Assembly (NCBI GenBank): GCA_002197995.1
Contig: NGZR01000007.1
Location: 702,399-766,398 of the forward strand
DNA from: Gaeumannomyces sp. JS-464
Lineage: Eukaryota; Ascomycota; Sordariomycetes; Magnaporthales; Magnaporthaceae
Direction of reading: 5' to 3'
DNA length: 64,000 nucleotides
Part shown: positions 11,434 through 22,754 of the stretch, piece by piece
Layout: every line of letters begins with the position of its first letter
Position numbering within the stretch: position 1 is the first letter of the stretch
The notes under the pieces: generated by a model
Databases searched by the model: none
What the model was told of the DNA's origin: nothing
What the model saw: the letters and a program-made list of their open reading frames with translations, nothing else
Translations under genes and position numbers: made by a program

Positions 11434-13621
11434 TCACTCGTCCTCGTCACCCTCAAGCCAGACCTCGTGGCCGTCGCCCTCGCGGACCCAGAAACTCGCA
11501 ACCAACGTACAGACAGCCACACAGCTGAGCCCCCACCAAACAGCACCGGCAACGCCCCCTTCGAGCCCAACGCCGTAAACAATGCCGCCGATATAGGGGC
11601 CTATTGTGCGTGCAGCCGAGCTCGCCGTCTGGCCAATGCCGTGCACCGTGCCCAGGACACTGGGGTGTGGGAGCAGTTGTTGACGAGGATCGTCTGCGCC
11701 GGCAGGGCAAAGGTCCGCCCCAGGACCTGGCAGAGGAGCACCGCGCTAATGGCAAGCCACACCAGGGCGCCAGATTTTTCGTGCGGCGGAGGGCTAGCGC
11801 TCGGCACGATGCTGAGGAACGGGACTGCAAAGTAGGCGATCGGGAAGCATACGAGGAATATGCGCCACGATTTTACGGTTCCGAGCTTGCCAGACAGCCA
11901 CGGGTAAAGCACCAGCTGCAGCGCGATGCCTATCGTCCCCAGAGTCGTCATCGCCGTCCCGACCGACCGGGCCGAAAGCCCGACGCCGCCAGTGAAGAAG
12001 AAGGGCAGCTGGCGGGGCAGGGCGTCGGGGGATTTGGGCTGTCGGGACGGGTCGTACACGGGGGTGGACAAAAAGATCGGCCACAGCGAGTTGAACGAGC
12101 CGATGTGAAAAGCGAGGAAAAAATGCGCCACGAGCGTGAAGACGACGTTGCGCGTAAAGATGCGCCGGAATGGCAAGCGCTGTGTGTATCTCGCGCCTCG
12201 CCGCTTTGGGGCGTCGTCCAGCGAGGAGCGACGGCTGGACGACGGGCTCATTTCGGTAGTATCGATGCTTCCATCCCTAGGGGAGAACTCCCGCTGCTCC
12301 AGCCTCGAGTACTTGCCTCCTTTCTCACCCCTTTTAAGACAGCTCGACTTGAAGAGGCGTGCGAGATTCTTGCCCAGCTCAATGCCGTAGTCGCGCTTGT
12401 CCAGGCGAGCATCCAGTGTCTGTTCGGGCAACGTCAGTCATCCGGGGACGCGGAAGGAAACAAAGGGTGATTCTGGCGCACTACCTCTTCGAGAAAAGCC
12501 ACGCGGAAAGTAGACCGCAGAGCAGAATAAAGGCAGAGACGATATTCGGTGGGGCAAATGGGTATTTGACGAAAAAGTCGATGCGCCCGAAGACGTCAGG
12601 ATAACTGTCGGCAAGGTCGGCAAGCTGGCCTCCGAGCATGGGGCCAATGATTGTCCCAATGTTGAAGGTCAAAGGGAGCAGCAGAAAAGCTCTGGACTGA
12701 TACCTATTCACACGACCTATATGAGCACGCCGTCGCGTGTATAGAGTAGAGGCATGCGCACTTACTTTTTTTCGTACACAGTCTCGCTGATCCTAGAAGT
12801 GTGGAAAGCTGTGTTAGCAACATGGCATGGCAGCAAGTCCTGCAGCAGGCTGATTGTCTACAAGAGACGCCATTCCAACGCGACTTACATAGTCCTCAAA
12901 ACACCAACGTTCCCATTTGTTATACCACCTAAAACTCGGAAGAAAAGAGCTTGTTGGAACGTCGTAGAAAAGCCATAGCCAATGGTGGAAATTACTAACG
13001 GGGCTGGTCAGCAGGTGTTTGGCAAGCAAGGGAGCCGAGGGGAGAAAAAACCAAAAAAAACCCACAGGTTCCAAAGAGGCCACAGAGGATAACCCTCTTG
13101 CGGCCGAACCGACTTGAATCGGCGGCCCTGCCCCAAGCCATGGCCGTGAGGAACTGAGCTCCGGTAAAGCTGGCCTGGAGGATGCCGGCCTTGCCCGAAA
13201 TCTCGGCGGCCGACTGCGACGGGTCGAACCATTTTAGTTGATAGAAAAGATACGACTATGAGACCAAATATCAGTTCTTGCTCTTGCAGAAGAAGCTGGC
13301 ATGTAGTAAAGTGCGCTCCCTGCCTACCTGGAGTGAGGTCTGAGCCAAGGGCTCGGCGAGCCTCGCCAGGACAATGACAACAAGCTGGCCCTTCCTGGGC
13401 AGGTCCCTCCAGCTGACGGGAGAGCCGGGTGCGGCCGCCTTTGACCTTGTGGTGCCGTTGCTGCGGACCCTGGCTATAGGAAGTTGGTCAGCAGGCAGCA
13501 GCGGCTGCTCGGCGATGACATCGTCCGGGTCAAACCGCGCTTCTTCCGAGTCGACCGTGAAGGAGCCGTAGCTGGGCACGTCTGGTGCTGCTGCTCCGCG
13601 GGCGTTGTGGGTCTGGGTCAT
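11434..13621 (-). CDS. Major facilitator superfamily transporter
   Basis: MFS membrane transporter of about 607 residues, resembling the fungal YCR023C/ZIFL-like group; the substrate is unknown. Six exons: 13621-13328, 13255-13066, 12994-12889, 12792-12766, 12703-12485 and 12419-11434. All junctions are GT-AG and phase-compatible. Visible motifs are a soluble N-terminus, RFGRKRVIL (MFS motif A), GGITNGNVGVLRTM, ISETVYEKK, LPLTFNIGTIIGPMLGG, a long cytosolic loop rich in Ser/Arg (around 12240-12420), and a conserved tail ending in ARTIGPYIGGIVYG. Two frame breaks occur in conserved sequence. One T is missing from a T run on the coding strand at 12494-12497, which should read FLEE before the fifth intron. 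One C is missing at 11669-11671, just after LVNNCS. Restoring both gives a frame divisible by three. I read it as intact with sequence errors. Confidence 0.88.
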
Positions 13622-14792
13622 GTTGCGGCTACTGCGTGGCCTGAAGCCTGGGACATGAGATTATCTAGGGAGGCTGTTCACCTTGGAAGGCGGGCAGCGG
13701 TGAAGGGTTCTGGGTATGGATTGAGATTATGCGAGTGCCGCATGGGTTGCGCAGTTGGCGAGCGACAGTGGGGAAAAGTGAGAGACAAAAAAAAAAAAAA
13801 AAAAAAAAAAAGAAAAGAGGGTGGCTAAGATGATGAAAAGAAAGAAACCACAATGGCGCCTCTCCGATGATCGGGAGGTCGTCGGGTGTGTGGGCTGAAG
13901 CTTGCGCGGCCGTGATGCTACAATCAAGTTGAGAGCAAAGTGTGGATGCAAAAAGAGCACCTTCCCCGGAGCCCGAGTTGTATTTCCCGAGCTTGAAAAA
14001 GAACGGAGAAAAGAAAATTGGAGATGGGCTTCCTGTGCCGAGGATGCGCCTCGATTCAATCCACGACTCGGCAAGAGCCAAACCGAAGACGGAAAACGCC
14101 ACCCAGGAGGATCCGGGCTGACTTGAGACTCTATTCGCACTTGCGGTGACTGGATGACGCAACAAGGCCTCCAGCTGGGATCGATTCTGCATTGAATCAA
14201 TGGAGACCGCTGGGCAGGCGCTCTCTAGCGCGCCAACTCCCCGCTAGCCTAGCACCCTAGGCCCGGACATGAGCATTTTGATGCCCATCGGGCCGTCGTC
14301 GGGTGGGTACGGTGTCGTGGTCTCGGCGAAAACGGTGAGCACGGAATCAGGGTGCCCCATGTCGGCGTCCAATCTGCATGTATGCACTCGGGATGGGCTG
14401 GGACGGCTTCAAACGCTGCTGATACTCTTGTACATGGTGCTCTGCTGAGGACGCAAGGAAGGATCTTCTGCCAGCCAAGCGAACCGATTGCCGCCAGAGC
14501 ATTCCACCACGAATGAGAATTATAAAAGAGTCCGAACGTAGCATTTCCCCCTTCGAGATCCTGTCCCGTACCGTCCCATCCATGTCGGGCATGTCATCCA
14601 GCATCCAGAATCCAGGACAGGCCGCGGGAGGAGGCAAAAGACAAAGACTGACAACCTAAAGGCCGTACCACCCCCCTGCCCTCCAACACGCTGTCGCACT
14701 CGCCTGGTTTGTGCTGGTCGAGAATATGGTTCGTCTGTGTTGTTCAAATTGGTCAGCCTCTTGGTTCAGGTGAGATTCTATTGCCAGCGTTT
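13622..14792. other. Intergenic spacer with A25 run
   Basis: It lies upstream of the MFS gene start and downstream of the Thr-rich secreted-protein gene. It includes 25 consecutive A at 13787-13811. An alternative last exon of the neighbouring secreted-protein gene could reach about 14656. Nothing else is recognised. Confidence 0.5.
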
Positions 14793-16369
14793 TTACACGT
14801 ACCCAACATAGACAGTCCCCCGGGTTGTGACGGTCCTGTATACGATGTTGGTCTGTGTGACGGCGGTCGGGTTGCCCTGCCGTACCGTGACAGTAACGCT
14901 GGGCCGGTTGAGTCCGACGCAGACTGTCGAGGGCGCCGGCGTGCTGTCGAGTTTTTTTTTTTTTTTTTGTGTTGTTAGCTTCAACAGGTTCTTTTTGGTG
15001 TCTCTTACGTCCTAGAATCTTGTTGCAACTTACATGGTGGCGGTGGTGATTCTGAGAACTGTGTCAAGATGAGAAAGGTCCACGTCAGCATCTCTGCCAC
15101 ATCGAAGCGAGGCTCCAGGACAAAACTTACGGGCTTCCGTCGTGGTCTCCGGCGGCAGCGTGGTGACCACGGTCCGGGTAACGGTATAAGTCGTCTGTGT
15201 CACAGTCACGGTCGTGGCGGCGACGGCGACGCGGGCTTCGAGCCGTCGCTTCTCCTCATCTCGCTTCTCTGCAGCAGTCACGGCATTGCCCGCCTTGTTA
15301 GAACCAGGTCGGATACCGCCGCAGCTTTGCCCGATACAGAACGTGATAGTAGGCTGGGACCCACTGTTGGGGTAGTGGCAGACCGCCGTCGTCACCACCG
15401 TCGTCGTGTATTGGCTCGTCGTCACGCCCTGAGTTGAGGTACGCGTCACTGTCGACGTGATGGTCACCGTCTGGCCTTGCGGGTATATCGTTACTGTCGC
15501 TGTTCCCGCGATGCAGTTGCTCGACGTCACGGTAGCGGGAGCCAGGATCAGAGTCTGCGTTTGCACGATGGTGCTGATTACGGCTGTCGGTTTGCGCAGT
15601 TTGCATGCATTAGTTTATCTGATGGTAATGTGCCTATTTTTGGCCCCTCCCTCTGACTGGCCGGTAATGCAAGTAGATTTTGCATCGACTTACTGATGGC
15701 CTTCGGGGTGCTTGTGACTCCAATAACGATGGTCGGAGTGGCCTGGGTGATACATGGATTAGTAACTCTCGTCTAGCGTTGGATGTCAAGCAGAAGATGG
15801 GACAGCGCCATGCAGGTATCGCGCACCGTAACCGTCGTGGTCTCGGGGACGCCAACGCTCAGGTTGATCGTGCGCTGGACGGCAATCTGGTTGCCGACAA
15901 CGACAATCCTCCACTGTCCGGTCCGCATGGCCGAGAAAGGGATTCGCTATTGATTCATATCAGCCACTCATGTCCGCCCAGCTTCTCCACGGACGCACTA
16001 TGGGACATGTATCCTACCATTGCGAGCTAACCTGAACGCCGGATTGGCCGACCTGGATCGCCGAGCACGCATACTGGTTGCCCTCGGGACTGACCAGCAC
16101 GGGGCTCACCAGCTCGGAAGCGCAGCCTGATGAAGCAGGTCAGCGAACCTATCATATCCTCGGCCAAGAAGACATCTCTGCCTTTGGTGCTGTCCCTTAC
16201 CTTGGAACACCGAGATGAACGTGAAGTACTGGTTTGACGAGCCGTCGATGTAGTAAGATCCCCCGTTACTGTAGTCCACGCCGTAGGATGTGCAGCTCTG
16301 GCCAAGCACGCCCAGGCAAAGCGACAGGAGCGCCGCAAGGAGCAGGTGGGGTCTGAGAATCGCCGCCAT
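14793..16369 (-). CDS. Secreted Thr/Val-rich protein, DUF7908-like
   Basis: Predicted extracellular or wall-associated protein of about 342 residues in seven exons: 16369-16201, 16126-16032, 15913-15827, 15742-15694, 15583-15131, 15058-15034 and 14943-14793. The start follows from a clear signal peptide (HLLLAALLSLCLGVLG, cleavage expected near GQS). The mature N-terminus reads QSCTSYGVDYSNGGSYYIDG and continues with two further Cys-containing segments, a pattern I associate with the fungal DUF7908 family. The rest is dominated by Thr-Val-Thr stretches (VTITSTVTRTST, VTVTQTTYTVTRTVVTT), likely O-glycosylated and extended. All exon phases agree without any frame repair. The end is uncertain: the frame stops at 14793, but a GTACGT donor just before it could splice to another exon ending at 14656. 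No GPI signal is visible in either version. The function is unknown; a wall-surface role is inference. Confidence 0.72.
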
Positions 16370-19300
16370 TGTGCACACTGTTGCTGGAGAGTGCTTGCTG
16401 TGCAACTGGGATCAAGCTCTATCCCGCTGCCCATAGGAACCAAGAGCAAGCACGCCCTGGGTCCTTTATGTATCTGCAATGTCGGCAATGCAAACACTGT
16501 CGAAGTCCGGGCAGCCCCCAGCTGATGGGCCCATGGCAAGCAGCCTTGATATTGTCAATATCGTGTTGCCCAAGAATAGCCAGAGAGGAGACTGCCTCGG
16601 TTGCATTGCCGGCTGAGGCCGACCAGTGATTCTGGGCCGAGAGGCCTAGATATCTGGTGTTGCATAAGAGAGTGTGCTAAATGAATATATTGCACTATGA
16701 GTCGCTATATTGACCAGAAATTCAGCCTGAGCTGGCTGCGCGCCAGGCCGAGCGAGCCGCCAAGGGGACCGACCGACTGACCGCAGGCCACATCTTTTCC
16801 GGCCACGAGGGAGCTGGGGTTGACAGGCACGGCTGCTATCGACGGGATCTCCACTCTTTATACGCCCATAAATCGGCCATGATCTGGAGACTGCGACCTA
16901 GAGACTGCCTAGGCGAGTGGCAGGGAGAGCTAACATGCGCAAAGGGTGTGGCCGTCTTGTGCTACAACCTTGGTGGAAGCCCTGACAGTTGATGCACTAG
17001 ACGTAGCTCAGCGCGGGGTACATCCTAGAGCAGAGATGGTAGATAAATCTGTAGGCTTTGGCTATGAGCTTGTAGGTTATCGGGTAAGGAGGCGTCAAGT
17101 ATGCCGAGAGATAGAGCAGAGCGAGGGGAATAACGAATAGCTGCAATGATGTGGCAGTTCGAGGCCGATACCAGAGACAATAGAGGGCGGCGGGCAAAAG
17201 TCCGGGAATTCGATCGGATGGTGCGAATACCTGGGTTGGCCAGTCGGCTGTCATGGGCCGCATCTTGGCGGCCTCGTCCGACTTGGAACGTGGGGGGCCT
17301 TGCAGATTCTGCCTATATTGACACCAGAGAGCACTCGCCTTCGGCCTCGAGTCTCGCAAGCAGGGAACAGACAAAAGCTGGGTCGGCAGCTCTCCTGTTC
17401 GGAACCCGGCCGGCCGGCCGGGCGTCCAGCGCCCCAGGAAGGAGGCCCCGTAGTATATTCCCTGAGGTGCGCGAGGGGTATATTCCCGGGGCTTCTCTTC
17501 TTTTGCTGTCTTTTCCCTCTTCAGCGACCTTGAATATGGGTAGTGTGGCAAGCCGCAGCCTCCATCTCTTTTTGGTATGGAAGTTGGTATCGGAGGGGTA
17601 AACAAAACGAGAAAGACGGCACGGGAACATGTGCCCGGATCAGCAGCTGCTTAGCTCAACTAATCCGAGCTACTCTCGTTAAGCAGGTCCTAGAGGCACT
17701 TCGTAAACCGGGATCGTTCCCGGAAACGAGCGGGAAGAATATATGGAAACGATCGACGCCGAATAGCTGAGGGGGAGAGGAGCCTCGCCTCTTGGACTGG
17801 AGCGTACGGGATGAGTTGGTATTCCAGGCTCGGATGCCGTGACGAACTGCCGCTGCCCTTGGTGGTCGCCATAGAAGCTGGCTCGGGGGAAGCCGAGTTC
17901 GACCAGGGGATCAAGATGGATGGATGTCTGGTGGTGGAGCTCGATTCTAGCCCGAGGCACTACCTTGCCCTCGGTCGGTCCTATTGAGGCAGACCTACAA
18001 GCTCACGTCTTCGCTACGTCGTATAAGGCGTCGTAGATTTGGTAAGCGGTAGAGAAGCTGCCTCCTTTCGCATGGCCCGGCGACCAGAGATCACCGTGAA
18101 GGCTCCATGTTGGGAGTGGAAGTGATGCAGAAGACGTATGACGAAGTGTTCGTTCCTGGCCCGTTCCCAGCTTGGCAGTGTTTGATTGTCCTGTGTGAGT
18201 TAGTCAGCAGCGTCTCCAGCCAATGGCGGGGACATGATCACTGAGCCGGATTGTGCCTAAACGCTAAAAGTCGTGTCCACCACGACCTCATCCCTCCTTT
18301 CCTGACTTCACTCCATCTTCACACTTCCCGTGTCCCCCTAGCTCGTTATTGTAGCCGAACTCAGCTTTCGCTTTGTTTCTGCATGAATATATTGCTCCTG
18401 AGCATCTACTCGCCGATTGATCCATTGACAGCGCGCTACCCGGCCGCCCCGCCTGCCACAGAGGCGAGCAGCCATCCGGCTGTGGGTGTGAGGGCCCGGT
18501 TCGACAAACCGGCTCCCGCCCATGTGTCTAAAAATATCTCACCCGGACACTCTACGCAGCAGACGCTACAAAGGGGATGATCTTTGGTGCCTCCATCGTA
18601 TTCTTGATATGCCCGCCGGCCTTGGCTGCTCTCGCAGGAATCAGCCCTCCCCTCCCGCCTGTGTTCGTGTCGATGCAGGCTACCCACAGACCCCAGGCAC
18701 CGACTTGGTACACGCCCGAGTATCTACGACGGCTCGGACTCGGCCAAACTCTCCTCCTGTCCACACAACGCACAGCTGAACCTCGTGGCGTCACGTTGTG
18801 TTGCCACCCTCAAGTGAGGATGAAGACCGATGACTGAACTCCACAAGACCCCAGCCACTGGCTACCGTCGCATCAGTCTCTGGATGGCCCCGGCCCTCAA
18901 GACCAGGCACTATCACTCTCGGCTCCGGAAAATCGAGAACCCAGGTGCGGTCATAGGTACTTGGATACAACGTTCGGCACACGACTAGGACAAGCACCAA
19001 TTATCAGAACAATCCTTCTGGATGACTTCCCTCGCAGTATCCTGGCCACTAATAAACGGCTCCTATCAGGTTGGCAATTTCAGCGACGAGCGTCATGGCC
19101 TTTTCTTTCTTTCTCCTCCCAGACGGAACCTCTGGCCCCAATGCCAGTGCTGAGGTCATCACGAGGATCATCTCTTCTTTTTTTCCTCCTTTTTTTTTTT
19201 TTTTTTTAACCCGGGTAGCTATGGTGGGATCCAAGCAAGACCTCACACACCCTCAAAATCATGCCGTCCGCTCAGGTGGTAAGGCCGCTCAATATCTCGC

Positions 19301-20517
19301 CGAAGCCCCTGTCCTTGACATCACGCTTGAGAGCTGTTGTGATGTGTTGCCGCTTCACCCTCCTACCCAAGTCTTGCTTTTTAGCGTCTCTTGCATATTC
19401 ACCACCACCGCTGCCTGGCTGCCCCTGAGGTCTGCGGCTGTTCCCAGGTTTCCGTCGTCCATTCTTTGCTTCCGTCATGCCCTTCGCCTCTTTCTCATTT
19501 CGCTCCCGCCCATCAGCATGCAACCATTCCCTAACCTGGCCCAGTTCCTGGGATGAGATGAACAGTGACATGTCTGTCATGTCAGATAGAGTGTCTGCCC
19601 ACACCTTACTCTCGGTTGCAGAGGCAGTTCCCGAACCATTCGCCAGGTCCCGAAGCCGGGAGGGCCTATCCGCCTCTCGTGGCCTTTCTCGGGAACCATA
19701 TAGGAAGAATCTGAGGAGCCACTGTCTCAAGCTTCAACGACACTCTTTATCTCCTAACGAAGTGTTTCCGTGTAGGCCGTCCTGACTGAGGCCCTCCATC
19801 TGTTATTGCTAAGAGCGGCCCGTTGCGCCATCACCCGACCTTGTCGGGCATCCCGCTCTCCATTCTCTCAACTTCCCCTCCCAGGCTTGACGCAGTGGCT
19901 GCCATAAGCCACAAATCCCACCCTTTCGGAGATATTGGTTTCCTTGGTACCGATACTTGTTGGCATGGGCGATTATTCGCTGTTTCGGGCAATATTGGAA
20001 CTGCCCAACCCTTCCCTTCATGCGGGATGCTGCGAAGGCCCACCGCTTACGCCATGGAGAACAAGGGGGTAGTCAACGGGTGTTCGTCCGGTGCGAATTT
20101 CTATTCGCAGTCCATCATCGCCGACCCACAGACACGGCATCCCCTGTCTATCAGTGCGCCTCGACGACGGAGGAGGTGTGATATGGCAGGGATAGGAGAT
20201 CATGACCTATCGTTCAAGCCTCACCAGGGGGTGGGCGAGTCGGCCCCGGCGCCGCCTCCCCGACTTCATGAGCTAGTGTCTCTTCTCGGTCCATGCCTGC
20301 CTAGTCTGTCTGCATGACCTGCGCTCCTGCCAGCTTGAAGGCCGTCAGCGGGCATCATAGATAAGTCTATAAAAAGGACGTTACGGACCCGTCAAACAAA
20401 CCTTTCGGGTCTTCAGATCCTCAACAGGCTGCTTCTATTAGCGCCGCCTGCAATTTCTGTCTAAAACGCAGTGCGCCGTGTCAGCCTCCTGAAGATCATG
20501 CCACAACTGTCGTTATC
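16370..20517. other. 4.1 kb spacer
   Basis: No gene is supported. Weak minus-strand frames at 18791-19000 and 19272-19730 have no recognisable domain and are separated by stops. The 3' part should carry the laccase promoter (TATA-like box at 20368-20377). A T-rich run lies at 19190-19207. Confidence 0.5.
20368..20377 (+). promoter_or_regulatory. TATA-box-like element upstream of laccase
   Basis: TATAAAAAGG lies about 140 bases before the laccase ATG at 20518, a plausible core-promoter distance for a secreted, inducible fungal gene. This is inferred from motif and spacing only. Confidence 0.45.
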
Positions 20518-22754
20518 ATGCGCCTCTTTCATCTCCTGGTAGGCTTCTTGCCGGTGTTTGCTGTTCTTGCAGACCCCTTGCCTCTCCTGAAGCTGGACCC
20601 GGTTGTCCCAGCAGGAGCCCTCCAGCCAGGGCAGACCATCATCCCTGGCGGTCCCCCTTGTGGTCAGAACAATGCTACAAACAGGGGTTGCTGGTAAGTC
20701 ATTGAACTCATGTTTTCCTTTATCATTTCGCAACCAAGACCGCTAGCTGATGTCTATTGTCACCATAGGAAGAACTACTGGAACGTCAGCACAGATTATG
20801 AGCTGACGATTCCCACCGGCACGACGAGAGTGGCATGTTCGCTTCTGGACCCTTGGTATCACTTCTGGAATCGTGCTAATTCTAGAGTGCCTAGATCGAC
20901 CTAACCATCACCAATATCACGTCCTTCTCGGCAGACGGCGTTGCAAAGACTGTTATGCTGATCAACGGTACGAGATTGACCTGCTCCAAAAATGGCGAGG
21001 AATAAATACTAATGTCACATGAGCCCACAGGGATGTTCCCAGGGCCTGTCATCCAATGCGGTAGGTCTGCTTCGCCTTTGAACGTGAGATATGGCCCTTC
21101 GGACTAATATCTCCATTTTCTAGACTGGGGAGATTGGCTAGAGCTTCGAGTCCACAACAACCTGAAGGATAACGGGTAAGTCCTAGGTTCTCGCCGCGAA
21201 GTCCCTCAGGGCATCTGTGGTATGGATGGCTCGCGTATTGATGAAGTGTCAACATCCAGTACCGGCATCCACTGGCACGGCCTGAGACAGCTTAATAGCA
21301 ACAACCAAGATGGCGCGGGCGGAATTACCGAGTGCCCGATTGCTCCTGGCTCTAGCCGAAGTTACACATTCCGTGCTGTTCAATACGGCACGTCCTGGTA
21401 CCACAGCCACTTCTCTGTCCAGGTAAAAGACCGCTCAGCGCCCTTTTTGACCTTTATAAATTTTGCGGGACTCTTCTCTTACTCTAACTTCGTGCTTTAT
21501 AGTATGGCAACGGCGTTGTTGGTGCCGTCGTCGTCAACGGCCCGGCCAGCGCGAACTATGACATTGACTTGGGGCCCTTTGTTATCACGGGACTGCGTAT
21601 TGGCAGACTGCGGATATCCTGCAGCTGAGGGCGGAGCAGGCCACGGGTCCTCCGCCTCTGGCCAACAACATCCTGTTCAACGGGACCAACATCAACCCAC
21701 GGGGCTCGGGCGGCCGGTACCAGCGGGTCAAGCTGACGCCGGGAAAAAAGCATCGACTCCGCATCATCAACACCTCGGTCGACAACGGCTTCCTGTATCG
21801 CTCGTGGGCCACTCCTTCACGGTTATTTCTACAGATCTCGTGCCGACCTGGCCTGTGGTCAAGAACCAACTGTTTCTAGGCGTCGGCCAGCGGTACGACG
21901 TCATTATCGACGCCAACCAGTCGGTGGCTAACTACTGGTTTAATGTGACGTTGAGCGGGGGTGGCCTTTGCGGCGTGTGCAACAACCCCTTCCCGGCCTC
22001 TATCTTCTCATACGACAGCGCGCCCGCCAACGCGAACCCAACCAACCGGGGCACGCCCATAACGGCCGACTGCAAGGACACCATCGGCCCCTTCGTCCCT
22101 GTGGTAAGCCGGTCGGCGCCGCGGTCGCAGCTTGCAGCCCAGCTCAAGGAGCTGCCCGTCAACCTGACGACGGCGGTCACCAGTCGCGGCAACGTGTTCC
22201 ACTGGCTCGTCAACGGGTCCGCCATCGACGTGGAGTGGGACAAGCCGATCCTGTAGTACGTGGCCGAGCGCAACAGCTCGTGGCCGCGGGCCGCAAACGT
22301 CATCAGCGTGCCGCAGCGCGGCGTCTGGACGTTCTGGGTCATCAACAACGTCCGGGGCGCGCTGCCGCATCCGATCCACCTGCACGGCCACGACCTGATG
22401 CTGCTCGGCGTCGGCGACTCGGGCCGGTTCGACCCGGCGCGGGACGCGGCCGGGCTCAACTTTGAAAACCCGGTCCGGAGGGACGTGGCCATGCTCCCCG
22501 CCGGCTGGGTGGTGATTGCGTTCGAGACCAACAACCCGGGCGCCTGGCTGATGCACTGCCACATCGCCTGGCACGTCAGCCAGGGGCTCAGCGTGCAGTT
22601 CCTCGAGATCCAGGCGGAGATCCCGCAGGTCATGAAGCTGGACCAGATCCAGCCTACATGTGAAGCTTGGCGCGCCTACTGGCCCAAAGCGTACTACCCC
22701 AAGATCGACTCGGGTCTGAGGAGGAGAGAGCGTGATTGGGAGCTCGATTGGTAG
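20518..22754 (+). CDS. Asco-type laccase (multicopper oxidase), disrupted frame
   Basis: Secreted laccase that would oxidise phenolics using O2. Seven exons: 20518-20693, 20769-20829, 20895-20967, 21031-21060, 21124-21175, 21260-21422 and 21503-22754; the exon 2 donor is the weakest. It has a signal peptide (HLLVGFLPVFAVLA). All four copper ligand motifs are present: HWHGLRQ, WYHSHFSVQ, HPIHLHGHD and HCHIAWHVSQGLSVQ. The tail contains DSGL followed by RRRERDWELDW, matching the processed C-terminal plug of ascomycete laccases. Three problems lie in the last exon. Two extra bases sit at 21590-21597 (should read ITDWYWQTAD). One G is missing at 21795 (should read FLVSLVGHSFTV). An in-frame TAG lies at 22254-22256 between PIL and YVAERN. 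With the indels corrected the length is a multiple of three, 601 residues plus the stop site. It is either a recent pseudogene or a functional gene with sequence errors; the stop makes loss of function more credible here than elsewhere. Confidence 0.85.

Noticed and set aside
14656..14806. Extra final exon of the secreted Thr-rich protein
   Set aside because: A GTACGT donor and a CACAG acceptor allow it, but the simple stop at 14793 needs no further intron. It is kept only as an alternative.
16980..17060. tRNA-like A-box text (TAGCTCAGCGCGGGG)
   Set aside because: The D-arm cannot close with a normal loop length, and no T-arm or acceptor stem follows.
18791..20043. Possible multi-exon minus-strand gene from several short frames
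   Set aside because: The pieces share no recognisable family, and I could not find consistent splice sites joining them.
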